Assembly (NCBI GenBank): GCA_036562765.1
Contig: DATCJO010000170.1
Coordinates: forward strand, 8,297 to 72,296
Source: JAAYFT01 sp036562765
GTDB taxonomy: Bacteria; Bacillota; Clostridia; Tissierellales; Tissierellaceae
Direction of reading: 5' to 3'
Length of the DNA: 64,000 bases
How positions within the stretch are numbered: the stretch's first letter is position 1; each line of letters begins with the position of its first letter. The notes below the pieces were generated by a model. The model saw only the letters and a program-made list of their open reading frames with translations, did not search any database and had not been told where the DNA came from. Of this stretch, positions 24,835-32,782 are shown piece by piece. Both the position numbers and the translations under genes were made by a program.

Positions 24835-25878
24835 TCATCCCTTCATTAAAGTCATGTGAATCCTAAATCCATTATCGAATCCATAATTTATAAATCCGTT
24901 GTATTTACTGGCTATTTCTTTCATGGAAAGCAGTCCAATGCCTTTTTTTGATAGGTTGTTAATGTTGTCTACCTTGCTTCCGTTGTCCATGATGACTATG
25001 GAATGGAACTTAGGCTGACTCATCAAGGTAATCTTTAATTGGGTGGCGTTTGAATGTTTCACGCAGTTAGTAATTGCTTCCTTTACTACAGATAATATAT
25101 CGAATTTTAATTCATAAGGCAGGTTGTCCTCCAATTTGTAGGTTAGCTTTATCTCTAAATTAGATATTTCATCGCAAAGTTCTTCAATCTTGCTTTTTAA
25201 GTCAAAGGATTCGTTGTATAAGTTGTGAATGTTGTTTCTGATATCATTCATTCCATTTATTAGGGTGTTTTGAAGGATGTTTAAGCTTTCCTTAATGTTG
25301 TCATCAGCAACTGCTTTCAAGGCTTCCACCTGTAAAATACTGCTGCTTATCATGTGTCCAATGGAATCGTGAAGTTTCCTTGCAATACGGTTTCTTTCAG
25401 TTAATATGGCAATTTGGATGTTCTTTTCTCTATCCTTTTTCAGCTGCTCATTGTATTTTTTTAAGTATATGGCATCTTCCTTTAATTCATCTCTGGTTGT
25501 TTTGTTTTCCCATAACAGCATTTCGAATTTTTTTCTCATCATTGATAAATACACTGATATAACTGAGCAAATTAAATTTATTATGGAAAAATCTAAAAGA
25601 AGTAATAGAAGAGCCAATAAAGAGTAAAGCTTTAAATCTAAATATAGGTTATAGAGTATTAAGGGAATATAATAGACAAATAGTTGGTCATAGATTATAA
25701 AACCTAGAAAGCATATATAAAGGTAGAATCTAATTTGCTTTTTGGGAATTAAATCTAAAGCGACAGATATAATCAAAGACACTAAAAAATAAAAGACTAA
25801 ATTCAAATCTGGATTAACCTTATAAGTATTAAATAAACAAAATAATATGATTATGGCTTTCTCTATAAATCTCCTCAT
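24835..25878 (-). CDS. sensor histidine kinase (HisKA_3, NarL-partner type)
   Basis: 347 residues. The N-terminal ~110 residues hold about five hydrophobic spans with short loops, so the sensor is mostly intramembrane. The HisKA_3 phosphoacceptor is in ERNRIARKLHDSIGHMISSS and the ATPase domain shows VVKEAITNCVKHSNA and KGIGLLSMKEIASKYNG. It phosphorylates the NarL-type regulator encoded directly downstream. With no extracellular domain, it fits the intramembrane-sensing class known for cell-envelope or lipid stress. Confidence 0.9.
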   Translation of the reverse strand: MRRFIEKAIIILFCLFNTYKVNPDLNLVFYFLVSLIISVALDLIPKKQIRFYLYICFLGFIIYDQLFVYYIPLILYNLYLDLKLYSLLALLLLLLDFSIINLICSVISVYLSMMRKKFEMLLWENKTTRDELKEDAIYLKKYNEQLKKDREKNIQIAILTERNRIARKLHDSIGHMISSSILQVEALKAVADDNIKESLNILQNTLINGMNDIRNNIHNLYNESFDLKSKIEELCDEISNLEIKLTYKLEDNLPYELKFDILSVVKEAITNCVKHSNATQLKITLMSQPKFHSIVIMDNGSKVDNINNLSKKGIGLLSMKEIASKYNGFINYGFDNGFRIHMTLMKG

Positions 25879-25950
25879 AAGAATTCTCCCAAAAACTTTA
25901 CTACTGTAAGTTAATTATATATTTATTAATTACATTATACAATTTATATC

Positions 25951-25962
25951 TGACAAATGTCA
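25951..25962. promoter_or_regulatory. TGACA-AA-TGTCA palindrome between regulator and ABC operon
   Basis: A perfect 5-bp inverted repeat with 2-nt centre lies 73 bp before the kinase (minus) and 85 bp before the ABC operon (plus). NarL-family regulators bind short palindromes; a TATAAT-like box occurs near 26010 before the ABC gene. Assignment as the operator of the neighbouring regulator is inference. Confidence 0.35.
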
Positions 25963-26046
25963 TATTAAATTGTGATTTAGCACACTACAGTGGAAATTTC
26001 CCATTTCATATAATAAAATCAAGAGAATAATCAGGGAGTTGATTGT

Positions 26047-26979
26047 ATGATAGTTGAGGTTAGGAATTTAGTAAAAAGATATAAGGAGTTAATAGCTTTG
26101 GACCATTTCAACATGGAAGTTGAAGAAGGGGAAATACTAGGGCTACTGGGTCCTAATGGATGTGGCAAAACTACTGCAATAAACTGCATTTTGGCTTTAT
26201 TGAATTATGACAAAGGAGAAATACAACTATTTGGCAAAAAAATGACTCCTAACTCCTATGAAATAAAGAGGCAAATTGGCTTAGTTCCACAGGAAGTATC
26301 AGTATTTGAAAACTTAACAGTAAGGGAAAATGTAGATTATTTCTGTGGTCTATATGTTGATGATAAAAATTTGAGGAAAAGATATGTGGAAGAAGCCATA
26401 GAGTTTGTTGGACTAAAGGATTATGTGAAATTTTATCCTAAAAAACTAAGTGGTGGGCTTAAGAGAAGATTGAATATAGCCTGTGGCATAGCCCATAAGC
26501 CAAAGCTGATATTCTTAGATGAGCCTACTGTAGCAGTAGATGCACAAAGCAGAAACTTCATCTTAAATGGAATAAAGAGATTAAATCAAGAAGGTAGTAC
26601 TATTATTTACACTACTCATTATCTGGAAGAAGCAGAAATGATTTGTAAAAGGATAATTATTATGGATAATGGAAGAAACATAGTATCTGGAACTAAGGAA
26701 GAATTGAAAGAGATGATTACTACAACAGAAAAAATTGTAGTTGGATTTTTATCCATAGATGATGAAACTGCAAGCAAGATGAAAAAAATCCCTCATGTAA
26801 TAGATGTTGAAAGGGATGGGGAAGACTTTGTCATTAAGTTTGAAAATGGATTTAACAATATAGCCAATCTCTTGGAGTTCATAAAGAGCAATAATTTAAG
26901 CTATGTAAAATTATATAGCCAGTTGCCAACATTAAATGATGTGTTTTTAGAGCTTACTGGAAAGGAGTTAAGGGATTGA
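26047..26979 (+). CDS. ABC transporter ATP-binding protein (ABC-2 exporter)
   Basis: 310 residues: Walker A LGPNGCGKTTAI, Q-loop GLVPQEVSV, signature LSGGLKRRLNIA, Walker B LIFLDEPTVAVD, and H-loop YTTHYLEEAE, followed by a ~80-residue C-terminal extension common in drug and lantibiotic-type exporters. It energises the two membrane proteins encoded immediately downstream. The stop overlaps the next start in a TGATG arrangement. Divergent from the NarL-type two-component genes, which probably control it. Confidence 0.93.
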   Translation: MIVEVRNLVKRYKELIALDHFNMEVEEGEILGLLGPNGCGKTTAINCILALLNYDKGEIQLFGKKMTPNSYEIKRQIGLVPQEVSVFENLTVRENVDYFCGLYVDDKNLRKRYVEEAIEFVGLKDYVKFYPKKLSGGLKRRLNIACGIAHKPKLIFLDEPTVAVDAQSRNFILNGIKRLNQEGSTIIYTTHYLEEAEMICKRIIIMDNGRNIVSGTKEELKEMITTTEKIVVGFLSIDDETASKMKKIPHVIDVERDGEDFVIKFENGFNNIANLLEFIKSNNLSYVKLYSQLPTLNDVFLELTGKELRD

Positions 26980-28034
26980 TGGAAGGCCTATTTAGAAATA
27001 TTTTGTATCAAACCAAAAATACCTATAGAAACAAATCCTATTTTTTCTGGGTTGTATTATATCCAATAGTGTTGGCTGCCTTTTTCTATGCTGCATTTAA
27101 TGGAATGATGGACATAGAATTAGAAGATATTAACGTAGGCATAGTAGAAGATAATCCAATTTCATTCATCTTAGAAGAAATAGACCTGTTAAATGTTGAG
27201 AAAGTTAGGGAAGGGGAAATAGAAGAAAAAATTGAAAATGAAGAAATAGATGTATTTATAGATAATGATTTGAATTTACTTGTGAAAAAATCCGGTATCA
27301 AGCAGACCATAGTAAAAGAAATAGTAGAACAGATAAAGCAGATGGTTAAATTAAATAGGCCAATGGATAGTTATGATTTTTCCATAGATTATACTATTTC
27401 TAAAAATCAGCAGGCAAATCCCATGATAATTATTTTCTATTCCTTAATTGCCATGGTTTCTGCTTATGGAGTATTTAGTGGCATAGAAAGTGTCTATTAT
27501 ATTCAAGCTAACCTATCAAATATTGGTGTAAGAATAAATGCTACACCATTAAAGAAAAGCAATTTTCTAGTTGCAGGCATAATCGTAGCTTTAGTATTAA
27601 ACTTAATTTCAAACTTTCTATTAATAATATTTATACAATATGTATTAAAACTTCATTTATTCCATGAAATAAAGTATAGTACCATATTTATACTTTTAGG
27701 AAACCTATTTGGAGTACTACTAGGAGTATTAATTGGAGTATCTAATAAATTAAATCCCAATACAAAAACGGCCCTTGGTATTATTGTACTTCTATTTTTA
27801 TCATTTTTATCGGGTATGATGAGTCCAGATATTAAGATAATAATTGAAAGCAAATTCCCCATCATTTCTAGGATAAATCCAATTAACATAATAACCAGCA
27901 ACCTCTACAGGATAAATCTCTTAGGGAATACAAGATTTGTGAATGAGGGAATGATTATACTGTCAATTTACTGTATGGTTTTAGTTATTATATCCTATTT
28001 CTTCCTAAGGAGGAGAACTTATGACAGTATTTAA
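26979..28034 (+). CDS. ABC-2 type permease, first subunit
   Basis: 351 residues. One N-terminal membrane helix, a long extracytoplasmic segment (residues about 45-145), then five helices, the ABC-2 membrane-protein layout. The start ATG at 26979 shares one base with the preceding stop. It overlaps the next permease gene by 14 nt. Together with the ATPase it should export a hydrophobic compound, antibiotic or lipid; the substrate is not evident. Confidence 0.85.
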   Translation: MEGLFRNILYQTKNTYRNKSYFFWVVLYPIVLAAFFYAAFNGMMDIELEDINVGIVEDNPISFILEEIDLLNVEKVREGEIEEKIENEEIDVFIDNDLNLLVKKSGIKQTIVKEIVEQIKQMVKLNRPMDSYDFSIDYTISKNQQANPMIIIFYSLIAMVSAYGVFSGIESVYYIQANLSNIGVRINATPLKKSNFLVAGIIVALVLNLISNFLLIIFIQYVLKLHLFHEIKYSTIFILLGNLFGVLLGVLIGVSNKLNPNTKTALGIIVLLFLSFLSGMMSPDIKIIIESKFPIISRINPINIITSNLYRINLLGNTRFVNEGMIILSIYCMVLVIISYFFLRRRTYDSI

Positions 28035-29142
28035 ATATTTTCTGAGAATATCGTTGAAGTATAAATGGGCAATGGCCCTCTATGTATCTATATTTTTTAT
28101 GGTATCTATATTTTTTATGTCAAGTTTATCCCAAGGACCAGCTATATTTAAAGAAACAAAGTTAGATATTAGTATAATTGATTACAGCAACAGTAAGCTA
28201 TCCCGAAGCCTAGTAGATTATTTAGCTGATAAAAATAATATAATAAAGCCCCCAAAGGATGAGGAAAATGGAAAAGAATTGATATTCTTGGAAGTTGCAG
28301 ATGCTGTAATAATTATTCCAGAGGATTTTGAAGAAAAAGTGGTTAACAAGGAAAAAGCCATAGAAATATACAAGGATGACAGGAAAATGGAATCCTATCA
28401 GATACAACATCAAATCAATAAGTTTATCTCCTTTGTAAATGCTACCAATGAAAATGGTGAATTTGATTTAGATGGTGTGAATCTTGCATTAAAAGAAAAA
28501 ACAAATGTAAAAATACTAGAAACGAAGAATAGCAATGAGAGAATAAAAAAATGGTTCAATTACTATTTTAATTTTACATCTTATGTAATAGTAGCTGTTT
28601 ATATAGCTGTGATAGGCATGGTAATGACAGACTTTTCTGAAGCTAATATTGAGATTAGACAAAAAGCATCTTCCAAGAGGAATATTGAATTTAATAGGGA
28701 AATATATCTTGGCCAGCTAACCTTGGCTTCTATTATAACTGCTATTTTTATATTAGGCAGTATTATATTAAGAGGAAAATATATAGGGGAAGTTCAGTTT
28801 AGCAAGTATACAATAAATACAGTAATATTTTCTCTTACGATTTTAAGTTTAACATTTTTGATTAATAATGTTACTAATAATAGGTTTGTAAAGAATGGAA
28901 TAAGTACAGTGCTTTCCCTTGGGACTTCTTTTATATCAGGAGTTTTGATACCTCAGGAAATGCTTGGGGAAAAGGTAATTGCAATATCTAAATTCTTTCC
29001 AACTTATTATTTTGTAAAGATTAATAACTCTGATATTAACTCAATACTGGATGTGAAGTATGAAATATTGATGCAGTTATTATTTGCTATAGCTTTTTTA
29101 CTTATTGGATTGTATTTTTCAAAGGTAAAACAAAGAGCGTAA
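28021..29142 (+). CDS. ABC-2 type permease, second subunit
   Basis: 373 residues with the same topology as the previous subunit: an N-terminal helix, a soluble stretch including FLEVADAVIIIPEDFEEKV, and C-terminal helices. The start ATG lies within the end of the preceding gene with AGGAGGAG upstream, so translation is coupled. It ends the operon; repeat copy C follows at once instead of a clear terminator. Confidence 0.85.
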   Translation: MTVFKYFLRISLKYKWAMALYVSIFFMVSIFFMSSLSQGPAIFKETKLDISIIDYSNSKLSRSLVDYLADKNNIIKPPKDEENGKELIFLEVADAVIIIPEDFEEKVVNKEKAIEIYKDDRKMESYQIQHQINKFISFVNATNENGEFDLDGVNLALKEKTNVKILETKNSNERIKKWFNYYFNFTSYVIVAVYIAVIGMVMTDFSEANIEIRQKASSKRNIEFNREIYLGQLTLASIITAIFILGSIILRGKYIGEVQFSKYTINTVIFSLTILSLTFLINNVTNNRFVKNGISTVLSLGTSFISGVLIPQEMLGEKVIAISKFFPTYYFVKINNSDINSILDVKYEILMQLLFAIAFLLIGLYFSKVKQRA

Positions 29143-29145
29143 ATC

Positions 29146-29320
29146 AATTCACAATGCACAATGCACAATTATTTTTAGTGAATAGTTAAAAGTTAATAGT
29201 GAAAAGTTAGTAATCATTATTAGTTATTCACTTTTCACTGTAATTGTTAATTGTGAACTGTGAATTGTGCATTGAACAAAGTTGTGCATTGTGCATTGAT
29301 TGTAGTTGTGAACTGCAGAT
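29146..29320. repeat. copy C of the dispersed palindromic repeat
   Basis: It starts AATTCACAATGCACAATGCACAA and, after TAGTGAATAGTTAAAAG and TAGTGAAAAG units, returns in complement as CTTTTCACT (29231-29239) and TGTGAATTGTGCATTG, with two more TTGTGCATTG units to about 29299. AGTGAAAAG (29198-29206) pairs with 29231-29239. It is the longest copy, about 175 bp, lying between the ABC operon and the tRNA-Arg promoter. Confidence 0.75.
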
Positions 29321-29358
29321 TTATAAGATGTGGGTGTGTGCTATTGGTGATAAAACAC

Positions 29359-29387
29359 TTGACTATGTTCGTAAAATATTATACAAT
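29359..29387 (+). promoter_or_regulatory. promoter of tRNA-Arg/tadA
   Basis: TTGACT (29359-29364) and TACAAT (29382-29387) with 17-nt spacing, 15 nt upstream of the mature tRNA. Confidence 0.75.
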
Positions 29388-29402
29388 AATAAGGTAAGTT
29401 GT

Positions 29403-29476
29403 GCACCCATAGCTCAGTAGGATAGAGCGACGCCCTCCTAAGGCGTAGGCCAGAGGTTCGATTCCTCTTGGGTGCG
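29403..29476 (+). tRNA. tRNA-Arg (anticodon CCT)
   Basis: A complete cloverleaf: 7-bp acceptor (GCACCCA with TGGGTGC), D arm AGCTCAGTAGGATAGAGC, anticodon stem ACGCC/GGCGT enclosing loop CTCCTAA (anticodon CCT, reading AGG), and T arm with GGTTCGATTCC. 74 nt including discriminator G; the CCA end is not encoded. A T run follows directly and may serve as partial terminator before tadA. Confidence 0.96.
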
Positions 29477-29496
29477 TTTTTTTCTAGGTGGTTGTC

Positions 29497-29964
29497 ATGG
29501 ATATTTTATATATGAGAGAAGCTTTAAAAGAAGCTAAGAAAGCCTATAGCATCTACGAAGTACCAGTAGGTGCTATTATTGTTTATAATGGACAAATTAT
29601 AGGAAGAGGGTATAATCAGAGAGAGACTCTAAAGGACCCAACAGCCCATGCAGAAATCCTAGCCATAAAGGAAGCAAGTAAGTTTTTAGATTCCTGGAGG
29701 CTTGTGGACTGTACAATGTATGTGACTTTAGAGCCCTGTGCCATGTGTGCAGGAGCCATAGTGAATTCTAGAATAAAGAGGTTAGTCATAGGTGCTAGGG
29801 ACTTGAAAAGGGGCTGCTGCGGTACTGTGGAAAACTTAACTAACCATCCCAAATTTAACCATAGATTAGAAGTAGAATTTGGGGTTTTGGAGGAAGAGTG
29901 CAGCAGTATTTTATCTGATTTTTTTAAGGAATTACGGGAACAAAAGAAAAATTTAGAAGGCTGA
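29497..29964 (+). CDS. tadA: tRNA-specific adenosine deaminase
   Basis: 155 residues of the cytidine-deaminase fold, with the zinc/catalytic motif in DPTAHAEILAIKEA and the Cys pair in TLEPCAMCAGAIVNSR. TadA converts adenosine 34 to inosine in tRNA-Arg(ACG). The preferred start is ATG 29497, 5 nt behind AGGTGG (29486-29491), over GTG 29488. In Clostridia this gene is usually near tRNA, SRP RNA and dnaX; here a tRNA-Arg precedes it, but no SRP RNA or dnaX follows. Confidence 0.95.
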   Translation: MDILYMREALKEAKKAYSIYEVPVGAIIVYNGQIIGRGYNQRETLKDPTAHAEILAIKEASKFLDSWRLVDCTMYVTLEPCAMCAGAIVNSRIKRLVIGARDLKRGCCGTVENLTNHPKFNHRLEVEFGVLEEECSSILSDFFKELREQKKNLEG

Positions 29965-29969
29965 ATAGT

Positions 29970-30000
29970 ATGCATGGTTTAAAAAACCGTGCATTTTTTT
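29970..30000 (+). terminator. terminator after tadA
   Basis: 11-nt arms (29970-29980 with 29984-29994; one G-U pair) and a long T run. Confidence 0.85.
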
Positions 30001-30021
30001 TATATTTTTTAAATTTTTTAT

Positions 30022-30046
30022 GGACACTTTCCCTTTTTATTTCGTC
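30022..30046 (+). promoter_or_regulatory. candidate ECF-sigma promoter before the 50-aa peptide gene
   Basis: GGACAC (30022-30027) followed after 15 nt by CGTC (30043-30046) resembles the GGAAC/TGAAAC -35 and CGTC -10 pattern of Firmicutes ECF sigma factors. It lies 45 nt before the small ORF and upstream of a sigma-factor gene, suggesting autoregulation. The -35 match is imperfect. Confidence 0.35.
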
Positions 30047-30090
30047 TTATTAGTGACAAAAGAAAACAGGGAATAGAAAGGGGAATTAAG

Positions 30091-30243
30091 ATGTTTAATG
30101 TACATCAGAACCCACTACTGGTTGGTGATGGATTAGGGTTATGTAAAAAACATGAGTCAAAGGATATAAATATTCTTAGTAGGCCAAAAAGGAAGCTTTT
30201 AAAAAAAATCATTAGAAATATTTTATTGTTCCTAAAACCATAG
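30091..30243 (+). CDS. 50-residue peptide with a cationic amphipathic C-terminus
   Basis: ATG at 30091 with AGGGG about 8 nt upstream; stop at 30241-30243. The first half is neutral (MFNVHQNPLLVGDGLGLCKK), the second strongly basic and amphipathic (PKRKLLKKIIRNILLFLKP). There is no signal peptide and the only Cys is residue 18. It lies 54 nt before the ECF-like sigma-factor gene. I do not recognise a family. It could be a membrane-active peptide, a small regulator of the sigma factor, or a short leader gene; coding is supported by the ribosome binding site and position only. Confidence 0.5.
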   Translation: MFNVHQNPLLVGDGLGLCKKHESKDINILSRPKRKLLKKIIRNILLFLKP

Positions 30244-30297
30244 TAAACTTATATTAAATCTTTGCATTTTCTAAGGAAAGAATAGAGGAAGTGAATT

Positions 30298-30753
30298 ATG
30301 AATTTATATACAGTTTATGAAAAATATCATAATGACTTTTTATCCTTTGCCAAAAGCCTTACAAAAGATTATGACGAAGCCTTTGATTTAGTCCAAGATG
30401 CGTATTTGTCAGCTATGGAGAGGGAAGAGATGTTTCAGTATATGAACGAATATCAGATAAAAGGCTGGTTTTTTACAACTATAAAGAACAAAAACATAGA
30501 TAATATTAGAAAAAGAAAAAGACTTGATTATCAATGGGAATTTAATTTACTCTCAGAAGAAGATAACTTTGAAGAAAAAATAGCTATAGAAAGTTTACTT
30601 GAAAAACTGCCCAGCGACTTAAAAGATGTTGTGGTTTTAAGATATATTATGAATCTAAACAGTACAGAAATAGGAGAGAAGCTTAAAATTCCCCCTTCAA
30701 CTGTTAGATCAAGGCTTAGTAAAGCCTTAAAAATATTAAAAAACTATTTATAA
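30298..30753 (+). CDS. ECF-like sigma-70 family RNA polymerase sigma factor
   Basis: 151 residues with sigma region 2 (DYDEAFDLVQDAYLSAMERE, GWFFTTIKNKNIDNIRKRKR) and region 4 (LPSDLKDVVVLRYIMNLNST, EIGEKLKIPPSTVRSRLSKA). Regions 1 and 3 are absent, as in ECF factors. It should direct core RNA polymerase to a dedicated set of promoters. No membrane-bound anti-sigma gene is adjacent; instead a 403-residue soluble repetitive protein follows after 28 nt, and a 50-aa peptide gene precedes. The SD is AGAGGAAG with normal spacing. Confidence 0.92.
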   Translation: MNLYTVYEKYHNDFLSFAKSLTKDYDEAFDLVQDAYLSAMEREEMFQYMNEYQIKGWFFTTIKNKNIDNIRKRKRLDYQWEFNLLSEEDNFEEKIAIESLLEKLPSDLKDVVVLRYIMNLNSTEIGEKLKIPPSTVRSRLSKALKILKNYL

Positions 30754-30781
30754 AAAATATTAATTAATAGGAGGTATTATT

Positions 30782-31993
30782 ATGGCAAAGATAGAAAATA
30801 TCGGTTTATTAGATGTTAGGGAAATAAGGGAAGAAGTTGCTGAGAATATAACATCAATTGAAAATGTCGGTATATTAATAGAAAGCGATAAGTCTCAAAT
30901 CCTATTAAAGAATGCTAAAAAAGTTAATATAGGAATGACCTTGAAGGTACCCTCAGATAAAAAGATTAATGTAGCAATTCAAAATGGAAGCCAAGTGGTA
31001 GATAAGGAATATTTAGAAGGAATAGATGACCAAGTGGCATTTATAGTCAATGGAGAATTGATTTTCAAAAATGATGTTGATTTAGAATTACTAAAGGAAA
31101 AACTATTTACAGTTATGGTTAATGGAGAAATAATATGCCCAAGAAGATTATCAAGCACTATTCAATCTAGAGGTACTATAAATGGATATTTAACTTCATA
31201 TTCCAGCGATTATACTTTAATAAATGGAAAAGTGAAATTTAATAATGGATTTTTAAGGAGTTTAAAGGGGAAATCAAAAATATCTGTAGAAAAGTTAATC
31301 GTTTTAGACCCAATAGATTCTGCCTTATTAAATGAAAGAATATCAAATATAGAGGTATTAAAGAAGCTAATAATACTAGAAGATTTAGAAGGAGAAATCT
31401 CCAATTATATTGACAACTACTATTCAGTAAACAAGGAGATTATACCAAATATATCTAAAGAAATTCACTATATAGACAAAAGAGTCAAGATAGATAACAA
31501 TTTCCTAATGAAATATAACGAAGCAGTTCTTTATGTAGATGGAAAAGTTGATTTTAATTTAGAAGAAAATACTGATTTTGGAAAGCATATTAAGTTGTTG
31601 TTATGCAAGAGTATTACCTGCGACAAGAAAACCTATGATATGATAAAAGACAATATTGGTGAAAATGTAGAAGTGGAAATCATAGAAGAAAACGTATTTG
31701 TTAATAATGGAAATATGAGATTGACTGGAAGTATAAACGATGAAATGATTATCAAAAATATGGGCAAATTACAAATAGATGATAATTTAGATATGGAAAG
31801 CTTTGCTAAAAATGTTTTAGAAATTAAAAACTATGGACTAATAGTGGTACCAGAAGATAAGCTAGCTATGGTTAAGGAAAAGGTTAAGGAAAATAAGGGT
31901 GCCATAATATCTGATAAAGACAAGAGAGAAAAGGGAATCGAGAAGGAAAAAGAAGACATCCTTTATTCAAATATGGGAGAATTGAAGCTATAA
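30782..31993 (+). CDS. 403-residue repetitive protein of unknown function downstream of the sigma gene
   Basis: Not recognised as a known family. It has no signal peptide and no membrane span. The sequence is built from recurring short beta-type units ending in N-G or N-x-G turns: ENIGLLDV, ENVGILIES, FIVNGELIFK, VMVNGEIICP, GTINGYL, LINGKVKF, LYVDGKVDF, VNNGNMRLTG, IKNYGLIVVPEDK, separated by short helices. This suggests a solenoid or bactofilin-like polymeric fold. The C-terminal 50 residues are charged (KVKENKGAIISDKDKREKGIEKEKED). It is most likely co-transcribed with the sigma factor; it may bind it, or be its main output. GGAGG is 6-7 nt upstream of the ATG. Confidence 0.85.
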   Translation: MAKIENIGLLDVREIREEVAENITSIENVGILIESDKSQILLKNAKKVNIGMTLKVPSDKKINVAIQNGSQVVDKEYLEGIDDQVAFIVNGELIFKNDVDLELLKEKLFTVMVNGEIICPRRLSSTIQSRGTINGYLTSYSSDYTLINGKVKFNNGFLRSLKGKSKISVEKLIVLDPIDSALLNERISNIEVLKKLIILEDLEGEISNYIDNYYSVNKEIIPNISKEIHYIDKRVKIDNNFLMKYNEAVLYVDGKVDFNLEENTDFGKHIKLLLCKSITCDKKTYDMIKDNIGENVEVEIIEENVFVNNGNMRLTGSINDEMIIKNMGKLQIDDNLDMESFAKNVLEIKNYGLIVVPEDKLAMVKEKVKENKGAIISDKDKREKGIEKEKEDILYSNMGELKL

Positions 31994-32001
31994 GACAAAA
32001 T

Positions 32002-32041
32002 GGCCCTATATGTTATAGAAAAACATATAGGGCTAATTTTT
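32002..32041 (+). terminator. terminator after the repetitive protein gene
   Basis: Perfect 12-bp stem (32003-32014 with 32022-32033) followed by TAATTTTTT. It also separates the unit from the converging XRE-cupin gene. Confidence 0.85.
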
Positions 32042-32065
32042 TAGAAAAGCCATATAAATTTCCTG

Positions 32066-32617
32066 TTAGAAACTTGGCGGTGTCATTGCCCAGATGGATT
32101 CGCATACTTCGTCTCCTATGTTTATATATCTATGAGGTATTGTGCTGTCAAAATATATGCTGTCCCCTTCTTCTAGGATATATTCCCTGTCCTTCATTTT
32201 AACCATCAGTTTACCTTTAATTACTATTCCACATTCTTCACCTTCGTGGGTTACGAAATCCTTTGTGGAATAATCTCCAGGTTTGATTGTTATATATAAA
32301 AACTCTATTTTCCTATTTAAATCAGGAGATAAAAGCTCATAAATGGCGTTGTTGTTGGAGGCAATAATCTTTTTCCTTTTGTCTTTTTTTACAACAGGGT
32401 TTGTTATATCTTTTGTTTCTTCATCAAAGAAATAGCCTACTGATACTTGAAGGCTTTGGGCTATTTTCCAAAGGGACACAATGGAAGGGGTTACCATGTT
32501 TCTTTCTATTTGGCTAATTAAACTTGGACTTAGTTCAGATTTATTGGCAAGATCAGCTATGCTCATTCCTTTTTCTTTTCTCAGTTCTTTTATCTTTTCA
32601 CCGACGTTTATTTCCAT
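32066..32617 (-). CDS. XRE-family regulator with C-terminal cupin domain
   Basis: 183 residues: N-terminal HTH_3 (IKELRKEKGMSIADLANKSE, LSPSLISQIERNMVTPSIVS) joined to a small cupin sensor (HEGEECGIVIKGKLMVKM, ILEEGDSIYFDSTIPHRYIN). This architecture, as in PuuR-like regulators, commonly controls amino-acid or polyamine catabolism. It is divergent from a DUF819 transporter and M19 dipeptidase operon, and the shared 165-bp intergenic region contains both an inverted repeat and four copies of a 10-bp direct repeat, likely its operator. Confidence 0.92.
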   Translation of the reverse strand: MEINVGEKIKELRKEKGMSIADLANKSELSPSLISQIERNMVTPSIVSLWKIAQSLQVSVGYFFDEETKDITNPVVKKDKRKKIIASNNNAIYELLSPDLNRKIEFLYITIKPGDYSTKDFVTHEGEECGIVIKGKLMVKMKDREYILEEGDSIYFDSTIPHRYINIGDEVCESIWAMTPPSF

Positions 32618-32651
32618 TGCTATTCCTCCATATAAATTTTTATATATTTAT

Positions 32652-32674
32652 TTTAACATAAAAGATATGTTAAA
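32652..32674. promoter_or_regulatory. inverted repeat TTTAACAT-N7-ATGTTAAA upstream of the XRE-cupin gene
   Basis: Perfect 8-bp arms (32652-32659 and 32667-32674) lie 35-57 bp upstream of the regulator start, in the promoter zone. A candidate autoregulatory operator. Confidence 0.4.
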
Positions 32675-32680
32675 AAAATA

Positions 32681-32744
32681 ATTTAATATATTTAAAAAAT
32701 ATTTAATATATAGAATTTAATATATTGAATTCAAATTTAATATA
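32681..32744. repeat. four phased ATTTAATATA direct repeats in the XRE-cupin/DUF819 intergenic region
   Basis: Identical 10-bp copies begin at 32681, 32701, 32715 and 32735, i.e. spacings of 20, 14 and 20 bp. The third ends at the base before the -35 box of the DUF819 promoter and the fourth lies in its spacer. The sequence is AT-rich, so chance is possible, but identical copies with symmetric spacing suggest an operator array. Confidence 0.45.
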
Positions 32745-32753
32745 ATGTATAAT
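32725..32753 (+). promoter_or_regulatory. promoter of the DUF819 gene
   Basis: TTGAAT (32725-32730) and TATAAT (32748-32753) with 17-nt spacing, 29 nt before the start codon. Confidence 0.75.
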
Positions 32754-32782
32754 AAAATTACCAATTTGAAAGGGGGAATTAT

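Noticed and set aside
29965..30090. Expected SRP RNA and dnaX after tadA
   Set aside because: No SRP Alu/GGAA hairpin and no dnaX-like coding sequence follow; only a terminator and the peptide-gene promoter.
32681..32744. CRISPR-like spacing of direct repeats
   Set aside because: Repeats are only 10 bp with 4-10 bp between; no spacer-like unique sequences of 30 bp and no cas genes. Treated as possible operators.
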